A DNA stretch of 64,000 nucleotides from DAMCZI01 sp032095175. Its GTDB lineage: Bacteria; Bacillota; Clostridia; Clostridiales; Caloramatoraceae. This document shows positions 53,029-61,656 of the stretch, one piece after another. Location: assembly GCA_032095175.1 (NCBI GenBank), contig DAMCZI010000014.1:47326-111325 (forward strand), in the 5' to 3' direction. Each line of letters begins with the position of its first letter. The stretch's first letter is position 1. The notes under the pieces were generated by a model that was given only the letters and a program-made list of their open reading frames with translations, was not told the origin of the DNA and ran no database searches. The position numbers and the translations under genes are program-made.

Positions 53029-53800
53029 TCATACTAGCTTAAATAATTGTTTTACCCTTAAATAATTCTCTTCAACTGAACTGCTACCATCTACTATTAT
53101 ATTATTCAGTCTGCAATCTTTTGCCTTCTGAGATACAATCTCTGCATATTTTGCATCCCTTTCCATCCAATTCTCAAAAGCTTTTACAGGATCTGAACAA
53201 CTAGCTAGGTAATGTTTTACCCATTCTCTCTTGCTGTATTTTTCAATCTGAAACTTCTTTGTTGGAACAATGCAAATATAATGATTTTTATCTATCCCTA
53301 GTTTTTCTACAAATTCAGGTAATATAACTGCACCCTCAACTAATATGTTGTTCTCTTTATAATTATTTTGTAAATCCTCTAATATTGTTTTTAGGGCTTG
53401 TCGGTAAAATTCAAATTCATCCTCAACTTGTTCATTTACATCTCTCAACCAAGTTTCATCAATATTCATGGATTTAATTTTCTTCATGATAGCATCACCA
53501 TTGTCAAATCCTATATCAGTATATCTATCCAAGTAATCATCACATTTATATAATTCAAATCCATACTCTTCTACTAACAATCTCGGCAATTGTACTCTTA
53601 CCGCAACATGGTGCTCCCCCTATCCAGTATATACTTGATAGCCTACTATTTATTCTCTACGGAACTACTTTATCTTGATTGCTATTTTTATACTTAACGT
53701 TTTTATCCATGTTTCTATCAATAAATGATTTTTTATTTATCCTTATAGGTTTATCCGCCATACGATCAAAAGTTACATGTTCTTTCTTCTTTTTACCCAA
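53029..53800 (-). pseudogene. P-loop kinase gene broken by an amber codon and a frameshift
   Basis: A TTG at 53800, eight bases behind GGAGG, opens a frame (GKKKKEHVTFDRMADKPIRI ... NQDKVVP) that stops at TAG 53657-53659. The same frame continues as RINSRLSSIYWIGGAPCCGK with a perfect Walker A (GAPCCGKST). It then must shift frame near 53585 to continue as LLVEEYGFELYKCDDYLDRY to the stop at 53029. Joined, it would be about 257 residues. The 186-codon 3' frame alone lacks the P-loop. The ATG at 53806 is an alternative start. The 5' part overlaps the GNAT gene end. Confidence 0.7.
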
Positions 53801-54305
53801 TATCATTACCTCCAGAATATAAATCTACTACTTTAGATTTAAATACACTAATAAAATAATCTTCTTCTGGTGCATTCCCAATAAAATCAAAACCTGTATT
53901 AGAATAAAAGCTTCGTAATTTTTCATTTCCAGCCCAACAATCTAAGTATAAAGATTTGCCCATATTTTCAGAGTAATCAAGAGAAAACTCAACTATACTT
54001 GATCCTAAACCTTTTCCTTGGTATTCAGGTAAAATTGCTATTCTATAAAGATATTTATTTTCAGGTTTAATTAAATCAACATTAATGTTGTCTGTATCTT
54101 TTATAGAAAATGTACCAACTATTAAATCTTCTACAATTAATAAATAGACCAGCTTATTTTCAATATCATGTTTTATTCTATTAGTATCCCATGGATATAC
54201 CCACTGATTAATGCCCTTTTTATGAAGATATAATGTTACTTTATTTAGTAATTCAACAATAATATCCTTATCCTTTAATTCTGCTAATCTAATTTGCCTT
54301 ATCAT
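53793..54305 (-). CDS. GNAT acetyltransferase
   Basis: 170 residues. IRQIRLAELKDKDIIVELLN opens the fold; YRIAILPEYQGKGLGSSIVEF is the acetyl-CoA loop; LYLDCWAGNEKLRSFYSNTG motif B. The KKGINQWVYPWD segment is typical of a subgroup in Firmicutes. It overlaps the start of the following broken kinase gene by a few bases. Confidence 0.83.
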   Translation of the reverse strand: MIRQIRLAELKDKDIIVELLNKVTLYLHKKGINQWVYPWDTNRIKHDIENKLVYLLIVEDLIVGTFSIKDTDNINVDLIKPENKYLYRIAILPEYQGKGLGSSIVEFSLDYSENMGKSLYLDCWAGNEKLRSFYSNTGFDFIGNAPEEDYFISVFKSKVVDLYSGGNDIG

Positions 54306-54363
54306 ATATCTTCTCCATCTTCTATCCTTAATTTAATATTTTCTGTTTTTCAATGTCATTAAG

Positions 54364-54786
54364 CTAGAACCTATACTTATTAAGCAAATGCATATGTACC
54401 TTATCGTTTTTATTTATAAACTGCATAATACACATAAGTTGTCCTTTAGTTATTCTATTCATCTCATTTATGATGTCCCCAGGCTGTTCAATGTTTTGAA
54501 TTCCTAAGTTACTAGTCATCGTCTCAATTGAACTATATTTAAATGGTGTCATTCTTGCATCAAAAGTAATTATGCTTAATCTATCATATAAACATTCAAA
54601 TTTATAATATTCTTCATTCCTTAAAAGAATTGTGGGGCTAAAATCTGTATCAACAATGTATTTCCACCCCTCTGTTATTCTCCAAGCCATTTTGGAATTA
54701 ATTATTCCAATAACTAAAATGATGCTGATGATAATTTTTAAAATATCACCACTTAAACTTACCCTTTCATAATGGAATAAATCCAC
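54364..54786 (-). CDS. Membrane-anchored hypothetical protein; start uncertain
   Basis: Up to 140 residues. One hydrophobic segment (ILKIIISIILVIGIINSK) then MAWRITEGWKYIVD, which resembles the DUF6199-type WKITEGWKYK block. The remainder is unrecognised. The first codons (GTG-start MDLFHYE) lie inside a sequence repeated upstream of the gene at 57620-58858, so that start may be artificial. It may be a hybrid or decaying gene. Confidence 0.45.
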   Translation of the reverse strand: MDLFHYERVSLSGDILKIIISIILVIGIINSKMAWRITEGWKYIVDTDFSPTILLRNEEYYKFECLYDRLSIITFDARMTPFKYSSIETMTSNLGIQNIEQPGDIINEMNRITKGQLMCIMQFINKNDKVHMHLLNKYRF

Positions 54787-54819
54787 AACAATATACTTTC
54801 GTTAAACAATATAAGAACA
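54755..54819. repeat. Duplicated leader segment with palindrome, copy A
   Basis: Minus strand TTCTTATATTGTTTAACGAA, then AGTATATTGTTGTGGATTTA and TTCCATTATG. Closely similar to 58868-58940. It contains a version of the recurring palindrome at its upstream end. Confidence 0.7.
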
Positions 54820-54858
54820 ATGCAAATCACTTTAGAAATGTACATTTTTTCTGAGTGG

Positions 54859-55461
54859 TTACAACTTTCTAAAAATGTAGTATTTCCACGCTGATTCCTT
54901 ATCTAGCATAACTTCCCTAACAAAATCAAATTTTTCTGATGAATACCTCTTTAATTCTTCAAGTGAATGTAAATAAAAATCTCTGTCATAGTCCTCACCG
55001 TCAATTGATGTATAACTTGATTTTGAATTCTTTCCAGTACCGTCTTTGACAGCAATAAACAAAAATCCATTGTCACTTAAAACCTTATTAATCATATCAA
55101 ATGCTCTTGCAAGTTTTTCATCTGGAAGATGTACTAATCCAGCTATTACTACACAACCATTAAATTTACCAAGATAAGAATAATCGTTTAACATATCTTC
55201 AACAACAAATCTAATATTCGTGTTCCTTTCTTTTGCAATAAATATACTTTTTTCACTAAAATCAATCCCTGTGACATTAGCACCAAGTCTCTGCAATCTC
55301 ATACTTTCATATCCAGCACCACAACATAAATCTAAAACACTTGGATTTTGCGGCAAATAACTCATAAATTCTATTAGATATGGGAGCAAAGTCTCATCCT
55401 CATACCACTTATCAGCCCACTCTATTGCTGTTTTATTATAAAAATCTTTTGTATTTTTCAA
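54859..55461 (-). CDS. Class I SAM-dependent methyltransferase
   Basis: 200 residues from a TTG start behind AAGGAGTG. Motif I VLDLCCGAGYESMRL (about 39-53), GIDFSEKSI as the acidic loop, FNGCVVIAGLVHLPD as motif IV. Small-molecule methyltransferase fold; substrate unknown. Confidence 0.83.
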   Translation of the reverse strand: MKNTKDFYNKTAIEWADKWYEDETLLPYLIEFMSYLPQNPSVLDLCCGAGYESMRLQRLGANVTGIDFSEKSIFIAKERNTNIRFVVEDMLNDYSYLGKFNGCVVIAGLVHLPDEKLARAFDMINKVLSDNGFLFIAVKDGTGKNSKSSYTSIDGEDYDRDFYLHSLEELKRYSSEKFDFVREVMLDKESAWKYYIFRKL

Positions 55462-55559
55462 TAAAATACACTCCTTTCTGGTTTCACATAGCCAACTCTG
55501 TTTTTAGCTAAAATTATATAAAAAATCCTTGCTTCCAAAATTAATTAATACATTAATTT

Positions 55560-55585
55560 TACTGTTGTTCAGCAGCACAATAATA
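55560..55585. repeat. Recurring intergenic palindrome, site 7
   Basis: TACTGTTGTTCAGCAGCACA, followed by ATAAT, between the methyltransferase and the phosphotransferase genes. Degenerate core. Confidence 0.45.
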
Positions 55586-55616
55586 TTGTTAGTCAAATTC
55601 TTCTGTATATATTGGT

Positions 55617-56537
55617 TTAATTTCTTTCGCATTGTCTGCACCATCTCATCAACCAATCAAGTTGTCTATCAAGAAATTTCTCATCAACACAATCAAGCCC
55701 ATAAATTTCGATAATTGTTGCTTGAAGCTGATAATGGTAAATTGCTATTAGATCATAGAAAGCTTTTAATTCCATATCACTGAGTGTGCAATATTTTGTA
55801 TATCCTTTTAGAAAAGATTCATATGTACTTTTTGATTTTTGATACCCTTTTTCATCAAAATCAAAATAATTCGTTGAATTACACATTATCATTATGTCAT
55901 ATATCGGAAATGCATTGCATGAAGTATCAAAGTCCAGAAGATAGTATTTGCCTGAAGATGCTCTCAAAAGATTCCCTCTATGCATATCTCCATGACAAAA
56001 ACCACGCGGAAGTTTTTTCACTCTTTCCCACAGGGTGTCACCATATTCACGAAATATTTCAATTTTGCTAGCATTGTAATTCTTTTTTTTAAGAATATTA
56101 ATATAGCGATCAATAAAGAATTCTTTGCCATGTTCCTGCAGTTTCCCCTTGTATTCCCGCATAATGCTGTGCAACTGACCAACAAGTGCTCCAATGGTTT
56201 CAATATTCTCTCCTTCACTAGGTTCACAACCATCAATGAAATCAAACAACACCACAAAAATTCTACCATCTGATTCATCTAATTCAATATATGGAAATCC
56301 ATTTTTTGATAAAATTATATGCGGAGATGGAAATTCTTTTTCTTCAAGATACATTAAAATACTGAGAGATTGTTTTACTGTATCCATAAAAGCAGGAGGG
56401 ATAATCTTCATAAAGTATTTTTTATTCTCACCCCAGACACAATAAGATGTACATCCACCTTCGTGCAGCAACTCCAGTGTACAAAAATTTATATTATAAG
56501 AATCAGCGAGTGCATTAAGTATTTTCTTATCTTCCAA
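55617..56537 (-). CDS. APH-family phosphotransferase
   Basis: 306 residues. N-lobe with CTSYCVWGENKKYFMKIIPP, catalytic loop GFCHGDMHRGNLLRA (about 178-192) and metal-binding YYLLDFDTSC near 197. Closest in style to homoserine-kinase-like/APH enzymes (SrkA type); the substrate is unknown. It is only distantly similar to the APH at 50923-51858. Confidence 0.83.
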   Translation of the reverse strand: MEDKKILNALADSYNINFCTLELLHEGGCTSYCVWGENKKYFMKIIPPAFMDTVKQSLSILMYLEEKEFPSPHIILSKNGFPYIELDESDGRIFVVLFDFIDGCEPSEGENIETIGALVGQLHSIMREYKGKLQEHGKEFFIDRYINILKKKNYNASKIEIFREYGDTLWERVKKLPRGFCHGDMHRGNLLRASSGKYYLLDFDTSCNAFPIYDIMIMCNSTNYFDFDEKGYQKSKSTYESFLKGYTKYCTLSDMELKAFYDLIAIYHYQLQATIIEIYGLDCVDEKFLDRQLDWLMRWCRQCERN

Positions 56538-56625
56538 CCTTCCATTACCCCCTAAAATACAAGCAATCTATAGTTCGCAATTAAACTATTATAATATAAG
56601 ATAAGAAAAATAGGGCTTACCCTAA

Positions 56626-57420
56626 TTATATAAGATTGCATATTTTATGTATTTCATTTAATTGCTTTTGTAAAGAATATATAATTGTACTATCGTTCTC
56701 TGTTTCTATCCCATTATACTCTAGCGTAACAATGTCTGGTTTTGTGTAATTAAGAGCCCATTCTAGCAATTTGTAATCTTCATCCTCCATAGCTTGATGT
56801 GTATCTGCTGGGAAGCCTTCTTTATCATAACCAGAACCATTCACATGGATTTCTTTAACACGATCAAGTGGCAGCTGTCTGATGTAATCATGAATATCCC
56901 ATCCACGATATTGTGCAGTTATTTTTGCATGAGTTAAATCAAGAAGAAAAAACACATCATTATCAACAAGTAGTCGTCTTAACTGTTTTGGCATAACATA
57001 AGGATGATGATCAAATAGCACGCGATCTTGTGGAGAGTCAGGAGTATTTTCAAGTAACAATGGGACTTCAATATTGTTCTTAAAAGCTTGAATCTGTTTA
57101 GACATAAGCTGATATATATTTTCCTCAGTCATACCTAGAGACATATCTGAATTTTTAATTGAAAGATGAAGACCATAATGAGGAGAACTACACTTTTTTA
57201 GCAGTGTATTTGCTAAATTAAAATCAACTATTTCTATATTTTTCATTCCAGCATGTTCAAAGTACCCTAGTCCATGTAATAAAATTGGACGAAGTGATCG
57301 CATGATCGGAAACTCTTCGTCAAACGTTCCATAAGCACCTGTCTTAATATAATCTATTTTAATAGATCCATTTTCAATAAGAATTTTTAAAGCCTTTGAC
57401 CAATTGCACCCAATAAGCAT
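56626..57420 (-). CDS. DUF692-like (MNIO-type) TIM-barrel protein
   Basis: 264 residues. The pattern of metal-ligand blocks fits the DUF692 / multinuclear non-heme iron oxidase family: LLHGLGYF, HYGLHLSIKN, PLLLENTPDSP, FLLDLTHAKI, KEIHVNGSGY, PADTHQAMEDEDYKLLEWAL and IVTLEYNG. Known MNIO enzymes modify cysteines in ribosomal peptides with a partner protein. Here no standard partner or precursor is adjacent; only a 47-codon remnant lies upstream. A xylose-isomerase-like epimerase is the alternative. RBS GGAAGGGTGA. Confidence 0.65.
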   Translation of the reverse strand: MLIGCNWSKALKILIENGSIKIDYIKTGAYGTFDEEFPIMRSLRPILLHGLGYFEHAGMKNIEIVDFNLANTLLKKCSSPHYGLHLSIKNSDMSLGMTEENIYQLMSKQIQAFKNNIEVPLLLENTPDSPQDRVLFDHHPYVMPKQLRRLLVDNDVFFLLDLTHAKITAQYRGWDIHDYIRQLPLDRVKEIHVNGSGYDKEGFPADTHQAMEDEDYKLLEWALNYTKPDIVTLEYNGIETENDSTIIYSLQKQLNEIHKICNLI

Positions 57421-57427
57421 TTTAGCA

Positions 57428-57571
57428 TCACCCTTCCATCAAATCTAAGTAAAAATCACTTCCATTTACTTTAATAATATCAGCAAGTTCTGAATCAATA
57501 GAAAATACAGGTTCTATAATCATCTTTATGTATTCTTCAAAAAATATTGCCGTATTAGGTTTGACTATTTC
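57428..57571 (-). pseudogene. 47-codon gene tail upstream of the DUF692-like gene
   Basis: The frame after TAA (57572-57574) reads EIVKPNTAIFFEEYIKMIIE then PVFSIDSELADIIKVNGSDF and ends YLDLMEG, with protein-like composition. Its last codons contain the ribosome site of the DUF692-like gene (GGAAGGGTGA), as in a coupled operon. The ATG at 57523 would give 31 residues. It is probably the C-terminal rest of a former upstream partner gene, but a small standalone peptide is possible. Confidence 0.4.
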
Positions 57572-57619
57572 TTATAAGTACATAAATAAACTCATGCTTT
57601 ATTCAGAAGGCTACCATTC

Positions 57620-58858
57620 TTACCCACTAATCAAAGGCACATCCATTTTACCTTCTAGTATCCATTCTGAAGGTAATGATAGCTGAATATATGAAAAATT
57701 CCAATCTCCTTCTTGGTTGATTAATATAGCAGATAATCTACATAACCATGTATATCGTTCTCCCCTTGAAATTTCTTCAAGGGTAAATGCTATATCTCTA
57801 CGTATTTTAAATAATTTTTGAGTTGAATCACATGTAGTTTCATGCATTATAGAATTAATATTGTTAATTTGTTTCTCAAGTGCAGTCTGTTCATCTATTA
57901 CTGATGTAATTAAGCCATATGTAGTTACCCAGGCTACTAGCCCATCTGAATTTACTATAGCATTATTTATATCAATAGAAATATTATCCCACATATTTAT
58001 ACAGTGCTTGAAATATTTAATTATCTCAATCTTACCTCTATGGCAGGAATTTTTTGTATCTACCACTAAAACCTGCAGGTTTCTTGCAAAAATTCTATCA
58101 TATCTAATATCAAAAACTTCTGATTTGTTATTAAATATATCCTCCTGAAGCTGATAAACTCTATTTCTGATATTAGTATACTTATTTTTGTTTCCATTAA
58201 TATGCTTGCTAAGCTTGTCTCTAATAACTTCATGTATATTATCATAAATATCTTGATTATCAATTCTTACATCTGGAAATATTGCATTGTTGGAAACAGA
58301 AAAATTCATATGCTGAAAAATCCATTCTTCTGTTTGTTTTGTTAATACAGCAAATATGCTGATTGGATAGCGATATTTTCTGATACCCTCTTTTCGGTAT
58401 GATAAAATGTGGCTAATTATCAAATTCATTGATGTGAGTTTTGCCTTCGCTGATATATTATACAACTTATCTTCTCTGTTAAAGTAATTATGAATATAGT
58501 TTAAAATTTGTTGATGAGCATTTTCACTGTTTTCAAAGTTAAATGTTACATTAGCAGGTACAGTTAGCCAAGCTACATTATTAACACTATAAATTAATGC
58601 ATTATTTATATCAATATTTACATCTCCCCAATGCTCCCAATCATTCTTTATAATCTGTTTTACTTCTTTAATACCCAAACACCATTCACTAGAGCTTGTT
58701 CCAACAATCGTTACATCCTTTGATTGATTAAATAGTTCATTCATAAAATCATCAAGTATAGTCAAGTCTCTTTTTGTATAACCTTCTTGAAATTTTAACA
58801 GTGTATGTATTATCTCATTTTTATAGAATAGAGGAACATTACTATATGTATTTTCCAT
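57620..58858 (-). CDS. Protein with two SnoaL/NTF2-like domains
   Basis: About 412 residues from the ATG at 58858 behind GAAAGGGGTG; the longer start at 58906 lies in a repeat. Two halves repeat the same plan: DFMNELFNQSKDVTIVGTSS ... WGDVNIDINNALIYSVNNVA in the first, NLQVLVVDTKNSCHRGK ... WDNISIDINNAIVNSDGLVA in the second, each ending in a strand such as EEWIFQHMNFSVS or GDWNFSYIQLSLP. This is the SnoaL-like / DUF4440 cone fold in tandem. It may bind a small ligand; the function is unknown. Confidence 0.7.
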   Translation of the reverse strand: MENTYSNVPLFYKNEIIHTLLKFQEGYTKRDLTILDDFMNELFNQSKDVTIVGTSSSEWCLGIKEVKQIIKNDWEHWGDVNIDINNALIYSVNNVAWLTVPANVTFNFENSENAHQQILNYIHNYFNREDKLYNISAKAKLTSMNLIISHILSYRKEGIRKYRYPISIFAVLTKQTEEWIFQHMNFSVSNNAIFPDVRIDNQDIYDNIHEVIRDKLSKHINGNKNKYTNIRNRVYQLQEDIFNNKSEVFDIRYDRIFARNLQVLVVDTKNSCHRGKIEIIKYFKHCINMWDNISIDINNAIVNSDGLVAWVTTYGLITSVIDEQTALEKQINNINSIMHETTCDSTQKLFKIRRDIAFTLEEISRGERYTWLCRLSAILINQEGDWNFSYIQLSLPSEWILEGKMDVPLISG

Positions 58859-58867
58859 ACAATTCAC

Positions 58868-58940
58868 CCCTTTCTTGTCTTTTGTGCCATTATGGAATAA
58901 ATCCATAATAATATACTTTTGCTAAACAATATAAGAATAA
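58868..58940. repeat. Duplicated leader segment with palindrome, copy B
   Basis: Minus strand TTCTTATATTGTTTAGCAAA, then AGTATATTATTATGGATTTA and TTCCATAATGG, nearly the same as 54755-54819. It lies upstream of the SnoaL-like gene. Confidence 0.7.
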
Positions 58941-58959
58941 GGTGTAATAAAAATAATAC

Positions 58960-59415
58960 TTATACTACAATATCCCAAACATACATATCTATTTTCTCTG
59001 TATGCAAGTTTTGCATAATTTCATCATCAGGAACATCATTTATAGTAATAAGCGTCGCTCCTAATTTTTCTATTGTTTTTCTTGAGGCAATATTATCATA
59101 CCCAGCCCCTATAAACAAACACTTAAATCCATGAGCCAATGCAACTTGCTTAATAAGTTTACATGCTTTCATTGCGTAATTATGCCCGGAATAATCAGGG
59201 GAAACACCATAACTAAGATGACCTCTTAAATATTGTCTGCGTGTATTGTCTACTGCAAAATAAATTACGCCAATATCTTCATTATCATTGATATGTATTA
59301 TAGAAAATCCGTATCTTGGTAAAATTCCTTTTTCATAATCAGGCAAGTCTTGGCTTTTCAAAACTAATTTAATTTCATCATCTTTTAAATCATTAAATTC
59401 TAAAAACTGAAACAT
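58960..59415 (-). CDS. GNAT acetyltransferase
   Basis: 151 residues from the ATG at 59415 behind GGAGGT. FSIIHINDNEDIGVIYFAVD, then HLSYGVSPDYSGHNYAMKAC as the acetyl-CoA loop (YSGHNYA in place of the usual QGKGxG), and LFIGAGYDNIASRKTIEKLG as motif B. The altered loop is compatible with GNAT function in RimJ/L-like enzymes. Confidence 0.78.
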   Translation of the reverse strand: MFQFLEFNDLKDDEIKLVLKSQDLPDYEKGILPRYGFSIIHINDNEDIGVIYFAVDNTRRQYLRGHLSYGVSPDYSGHNYAMKACKLIKQVALAHGFKCLFIGAGYDNIASRKTIEKLGATLITINDVPDDEIMQNLHTEKIDMYVWDIVV

Positions 59416-59503
59416 ACATACCTCCACTAAAATATTTTTTTGTTACGCCTTATCGCGCAAAACCACACTTTAAGAAAAATGTGAACTAAGGGTTATTCTC
59501 ATT

Positions 59504-60055
59504 TTATTTAGACATACTTTTTTCTCTTTCTGCAATTTCAACAACTTTCTCAATAAACGGATTTTTCCCTATGGCATAATTATCTCTATTATCATAAAAA
59601 TTTTTTTCTAAACATTTCTTGAGATTAGAGTATTTAATAATAATTTGTGGATGTTTATTTAAGTAATCCCGAAATAAAATATGATTACTCCATAGTTTCC
59701 CGTTAATTGGTTCTACATGTATATAGTGTGTAGTTGATTCTCCGTCTTTCTTCTTAAAAAAGTGCCTTCCAGGTATTTTCCCATCCCCGTCATATGTATA
59801 ACCGATATTACATAATACAGTAATTAATTGTTCTCCATATTCTAAAGATTCAATGCCTATCGCTATATCAATGATTGGTTTAGCACAACATCCTATTATT
59901 GATGTACTGCCAACATGCTGTATATCTACATCATAATCTTGTAATTGCTTTTTCAACAATGTTTTCTCTTTTTGAAACTCGTCTTTCCATTCTGGATTAT
60001 ACTCTTCAATTTTTACTGTTCCACTCTTTAAGCCCAACTTTAATATTAAATTCAC
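59504..60055 (-). CDS. GrpB/UPF0157 nucleotidyltransferase-like protein
   Basis: 183 residues. VKIEEYNPEWKDEFQKEKTL opens the family, DIQHVGSTSIIGCCAKPIID is the GS-type nucleotidyltransferase core, and THYIHVEPINGKLW follows. Members are small minimal nucleotidyltransferases often annotated as GrpB or dephospho-CoA-kinase-associated. The start is uncertain (GTG at 60055). Substrate unknown. Confidence 0.82.
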   Translation of the reverse strand: MNLILKLGLKSGTVKIEEYNPEWKDEFQKEKTLLKKQLQDYDVDIQHVGSTSIIGCCAKPIIDIAIGIESLEYGEQLITVLCNIGYTYDGDGKIPGRHFFKKKDGESTTHYIHVEPINGKLWSNHILFRDYLNKHPQIIIKYSNLKKCLEKNFYDNRDNYAIGKNPFIEKVVEIAEREKSMSK

Positions 60056-60095
60056 ATCCTTTAATAGGGTAAATAATATTTACTACGCTTAATCT

Positions 60096-60120
60096 TACTA
60101 TTGTTCAACAATATACTAAT
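60096..60120. repeat. Recurring intergenic palindrome, site 8
   Basis: TTACTATTGTTCAACAATAT, followed by ACTAAT, 40 bp upstream of the GrpB-like gene. Confidence 0.6.
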
Positions 60121-60142
60121 AATGTTCATAAAACCAAACTTA

Positions 60143-60784
60143 TCATGTTGGTATATTAACCATCATCCCAATAATTTTAGCTGCTGCACTATTTATAAAA
60201 TCGTTCAATATATTAAAATTTAAATATTTTATAGGATCACTATGCTTACTTACCTCTAAATCATACCAATGTAGGGTTCTTACCCTCCATTTATCAATCT
60301 CTTCTTTGGTAAGCAGTTCATCAACATCCAAAGCATATGCTTTTTCAAGTAAACACCAAACTTCATTTCTCCATGAATAAAACTTAAATAGCTTAAAATC
60401 CAGTTGATCAGTTTCATTATAGTATATTGAACTTTGCTTATTTTTTTCAATATTATCTCTATCCATCATCATTCTAACTTTGGAATGTATACTATCTTCC
60501 CATAATAAATCAGTTAATATATGTATCATATAACCAATATAAAAAGGCTCAATCTTTCCTTTACTATTTTTGTGTTTCGATGTAAATTTAATAATATCAT
60601 CATACCATGTATCATCATTGTTTCTAATGTGGGTTTTACATTTATCTAATCTATTTGAACCAATCCTAGAGTGTATGGCATCAGGTGCTATACTACCTAA
60701 ATAGTAAAGAGAATCATTTATTAGCTTGGAATTTGATAATGCAATATTTCTAGCAACACCAAGGTGCACCATAGGAAGAGGCAT
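60143..60784 (-). CDS. Zinc-dependent phospholipase C-like family protein
   Basis: About 213 residues from the ATG at 60784 behind AAAGGTGTGA. MPLPMVHLGVARNIA, YLGSIAPDAIHSRIG, FYIGYMIHILTDLLWEDSIH give the His/Asp metal ligands of the PF00882-type (zinc-dependent PLC / S1-P1-like) fold. No signal peptide, so the enzyme is probably intracellular. The natural substrate is unknown. Confidence 0.72.
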   Translation of the reverse strand: MPLPMVHLGVARNIALSNSKLINDSLYYLGSIAPDAIHSRIGSNRLDKCKTHIRNNDDTWYDDIIKFTSKHKNSKGKIEPFYIGYMIHILTDLLWEDSIHSKVRMMMDRDNIEKNKQSSIYYNETDQLDFKLFKFYSWRNEVWCLLEKAYALDVDELLTKEEIDKWRVRTLHWYDLEVSKHSDPIKYLNFNILNDFINSAAAKIIGMMVNIPT

Positions 60785-61017
60785 AAAATCACACCTTTCA
60801 TAGCAAGCCAATATTGTACTTGTAGCCGTATAATAAATTACTGTACTACAAATAAAGGACTCAATTTATAATCATTTCAAATAACTATGTAATGTCTTTG
60901 ATGCAAATGGAGACAAAATATTTTTATTTAGTTCGTATTTTCCCACTGTTCTATACTCCAAGAGTATTTTGAAGCAACTTAATACTATCCAATCAATAAA
61001 ATATTCATTTAAAGTAA

Positions 61018-61656
61018 TTACTTTTTCAAGAACAAATCTCTTCTCTTTAACCCATTTGCCTTAATTGACTGTCTCCATCCCATTTCCGCACTAAGTTTAT
61101 ACAAAATTCTTGGAAAATTTGGTGTAATAAATATATTTTCTTCTGAAGTACATTTTAATATATTATTTGAAAGGTTCTTCAATGCTTTCCCTAAGTTTTT
61201 CTTAGGTCCATGCCCAATTGGAACATTTTTTACTGCTGGGAGCATTCCCCCTGCACCAATTCCAATCCCTTGTCCCCACTTAAGTCCAGCTTTTGCACAC
61301 CAATTCTCCATCATTTCAATTGCTAAAGCATTCTGATGGCCTTCATAAAATCCACAGTTCACTAAAGAATAAACTGTTATATCTTTTTCTTTTGTGGCCG
61401 AAAAAAATGTTTCTAATTGAATAAGGCAATTTAATAAATGAGATGGGATTCCATCTACATATAAAGGAAAAGCAAATACCAGAACATTGCATTCTACCAA
61501 TTGTTCCATTTCTTTTGTATCTAATTGTGGCTTTCTTAAATAATATTCATCAATTATATTACTGTCGCATTCTAAAAGAGTTTTCAATTCTTCTAATAGG
61601 CAACCAGAAGAAGTATCTTTTATTTTAGGGCTTCCGTTTATAAGAGTTATCTTCAT
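61018..61656 (-). CDS. Flavodoxin-like NAD(P)H-dependent oxidoreductase
   Basis: 212 residues. ITLINGSPKIKDTSSGCLLE is the FMN phosphate loop; VLVFAFPLYVDGIPSHLLNCL is the flavin isoalloxazine loop of the NADPH-dependent FMN reductase family. The C-terminal third is longer and basic (NGLKRRDLFLKK). The 4-bp overlap with 61653-62156 shows that the two flavoproteins are translated together. Confidence 0.8.
   Translation of the reverse strand: MKITLINGSPKIKDTSSGCLLEELKTLLECDSNIIDEYYLRKPQLDTKEMEQLVECNVLVFAFPLYVDGIPSHLLNCLIQLETFFSATKEKDITVYSLVNCGFYEGHQNALAIEMMENWCAKAGLKWGQGIGIGAGGMLPAVKNVPIGHGPKKNLGKALKNLSNNILKCTSEENIFITPNFPRILYKLSAEMGWRQSIKANGLKRRDLFLKK

Noticed and set aside
21251..60120. Reading the recurring palindrome as integron attC sites
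   Set aside because: The sites are only about 25 bp, lack the GTTRRRY/RYYYAAC core pairs and the 50-130 bp folded structure, sit mostly 5' of genes, and no tyrosine integron integrase is visible.
21251..60120. Reading the recurring palindrome as a CRISPR array
   Set aside because: Copies are kilobases apart with genes between them and are not regularly spaced; no cas genes are present.
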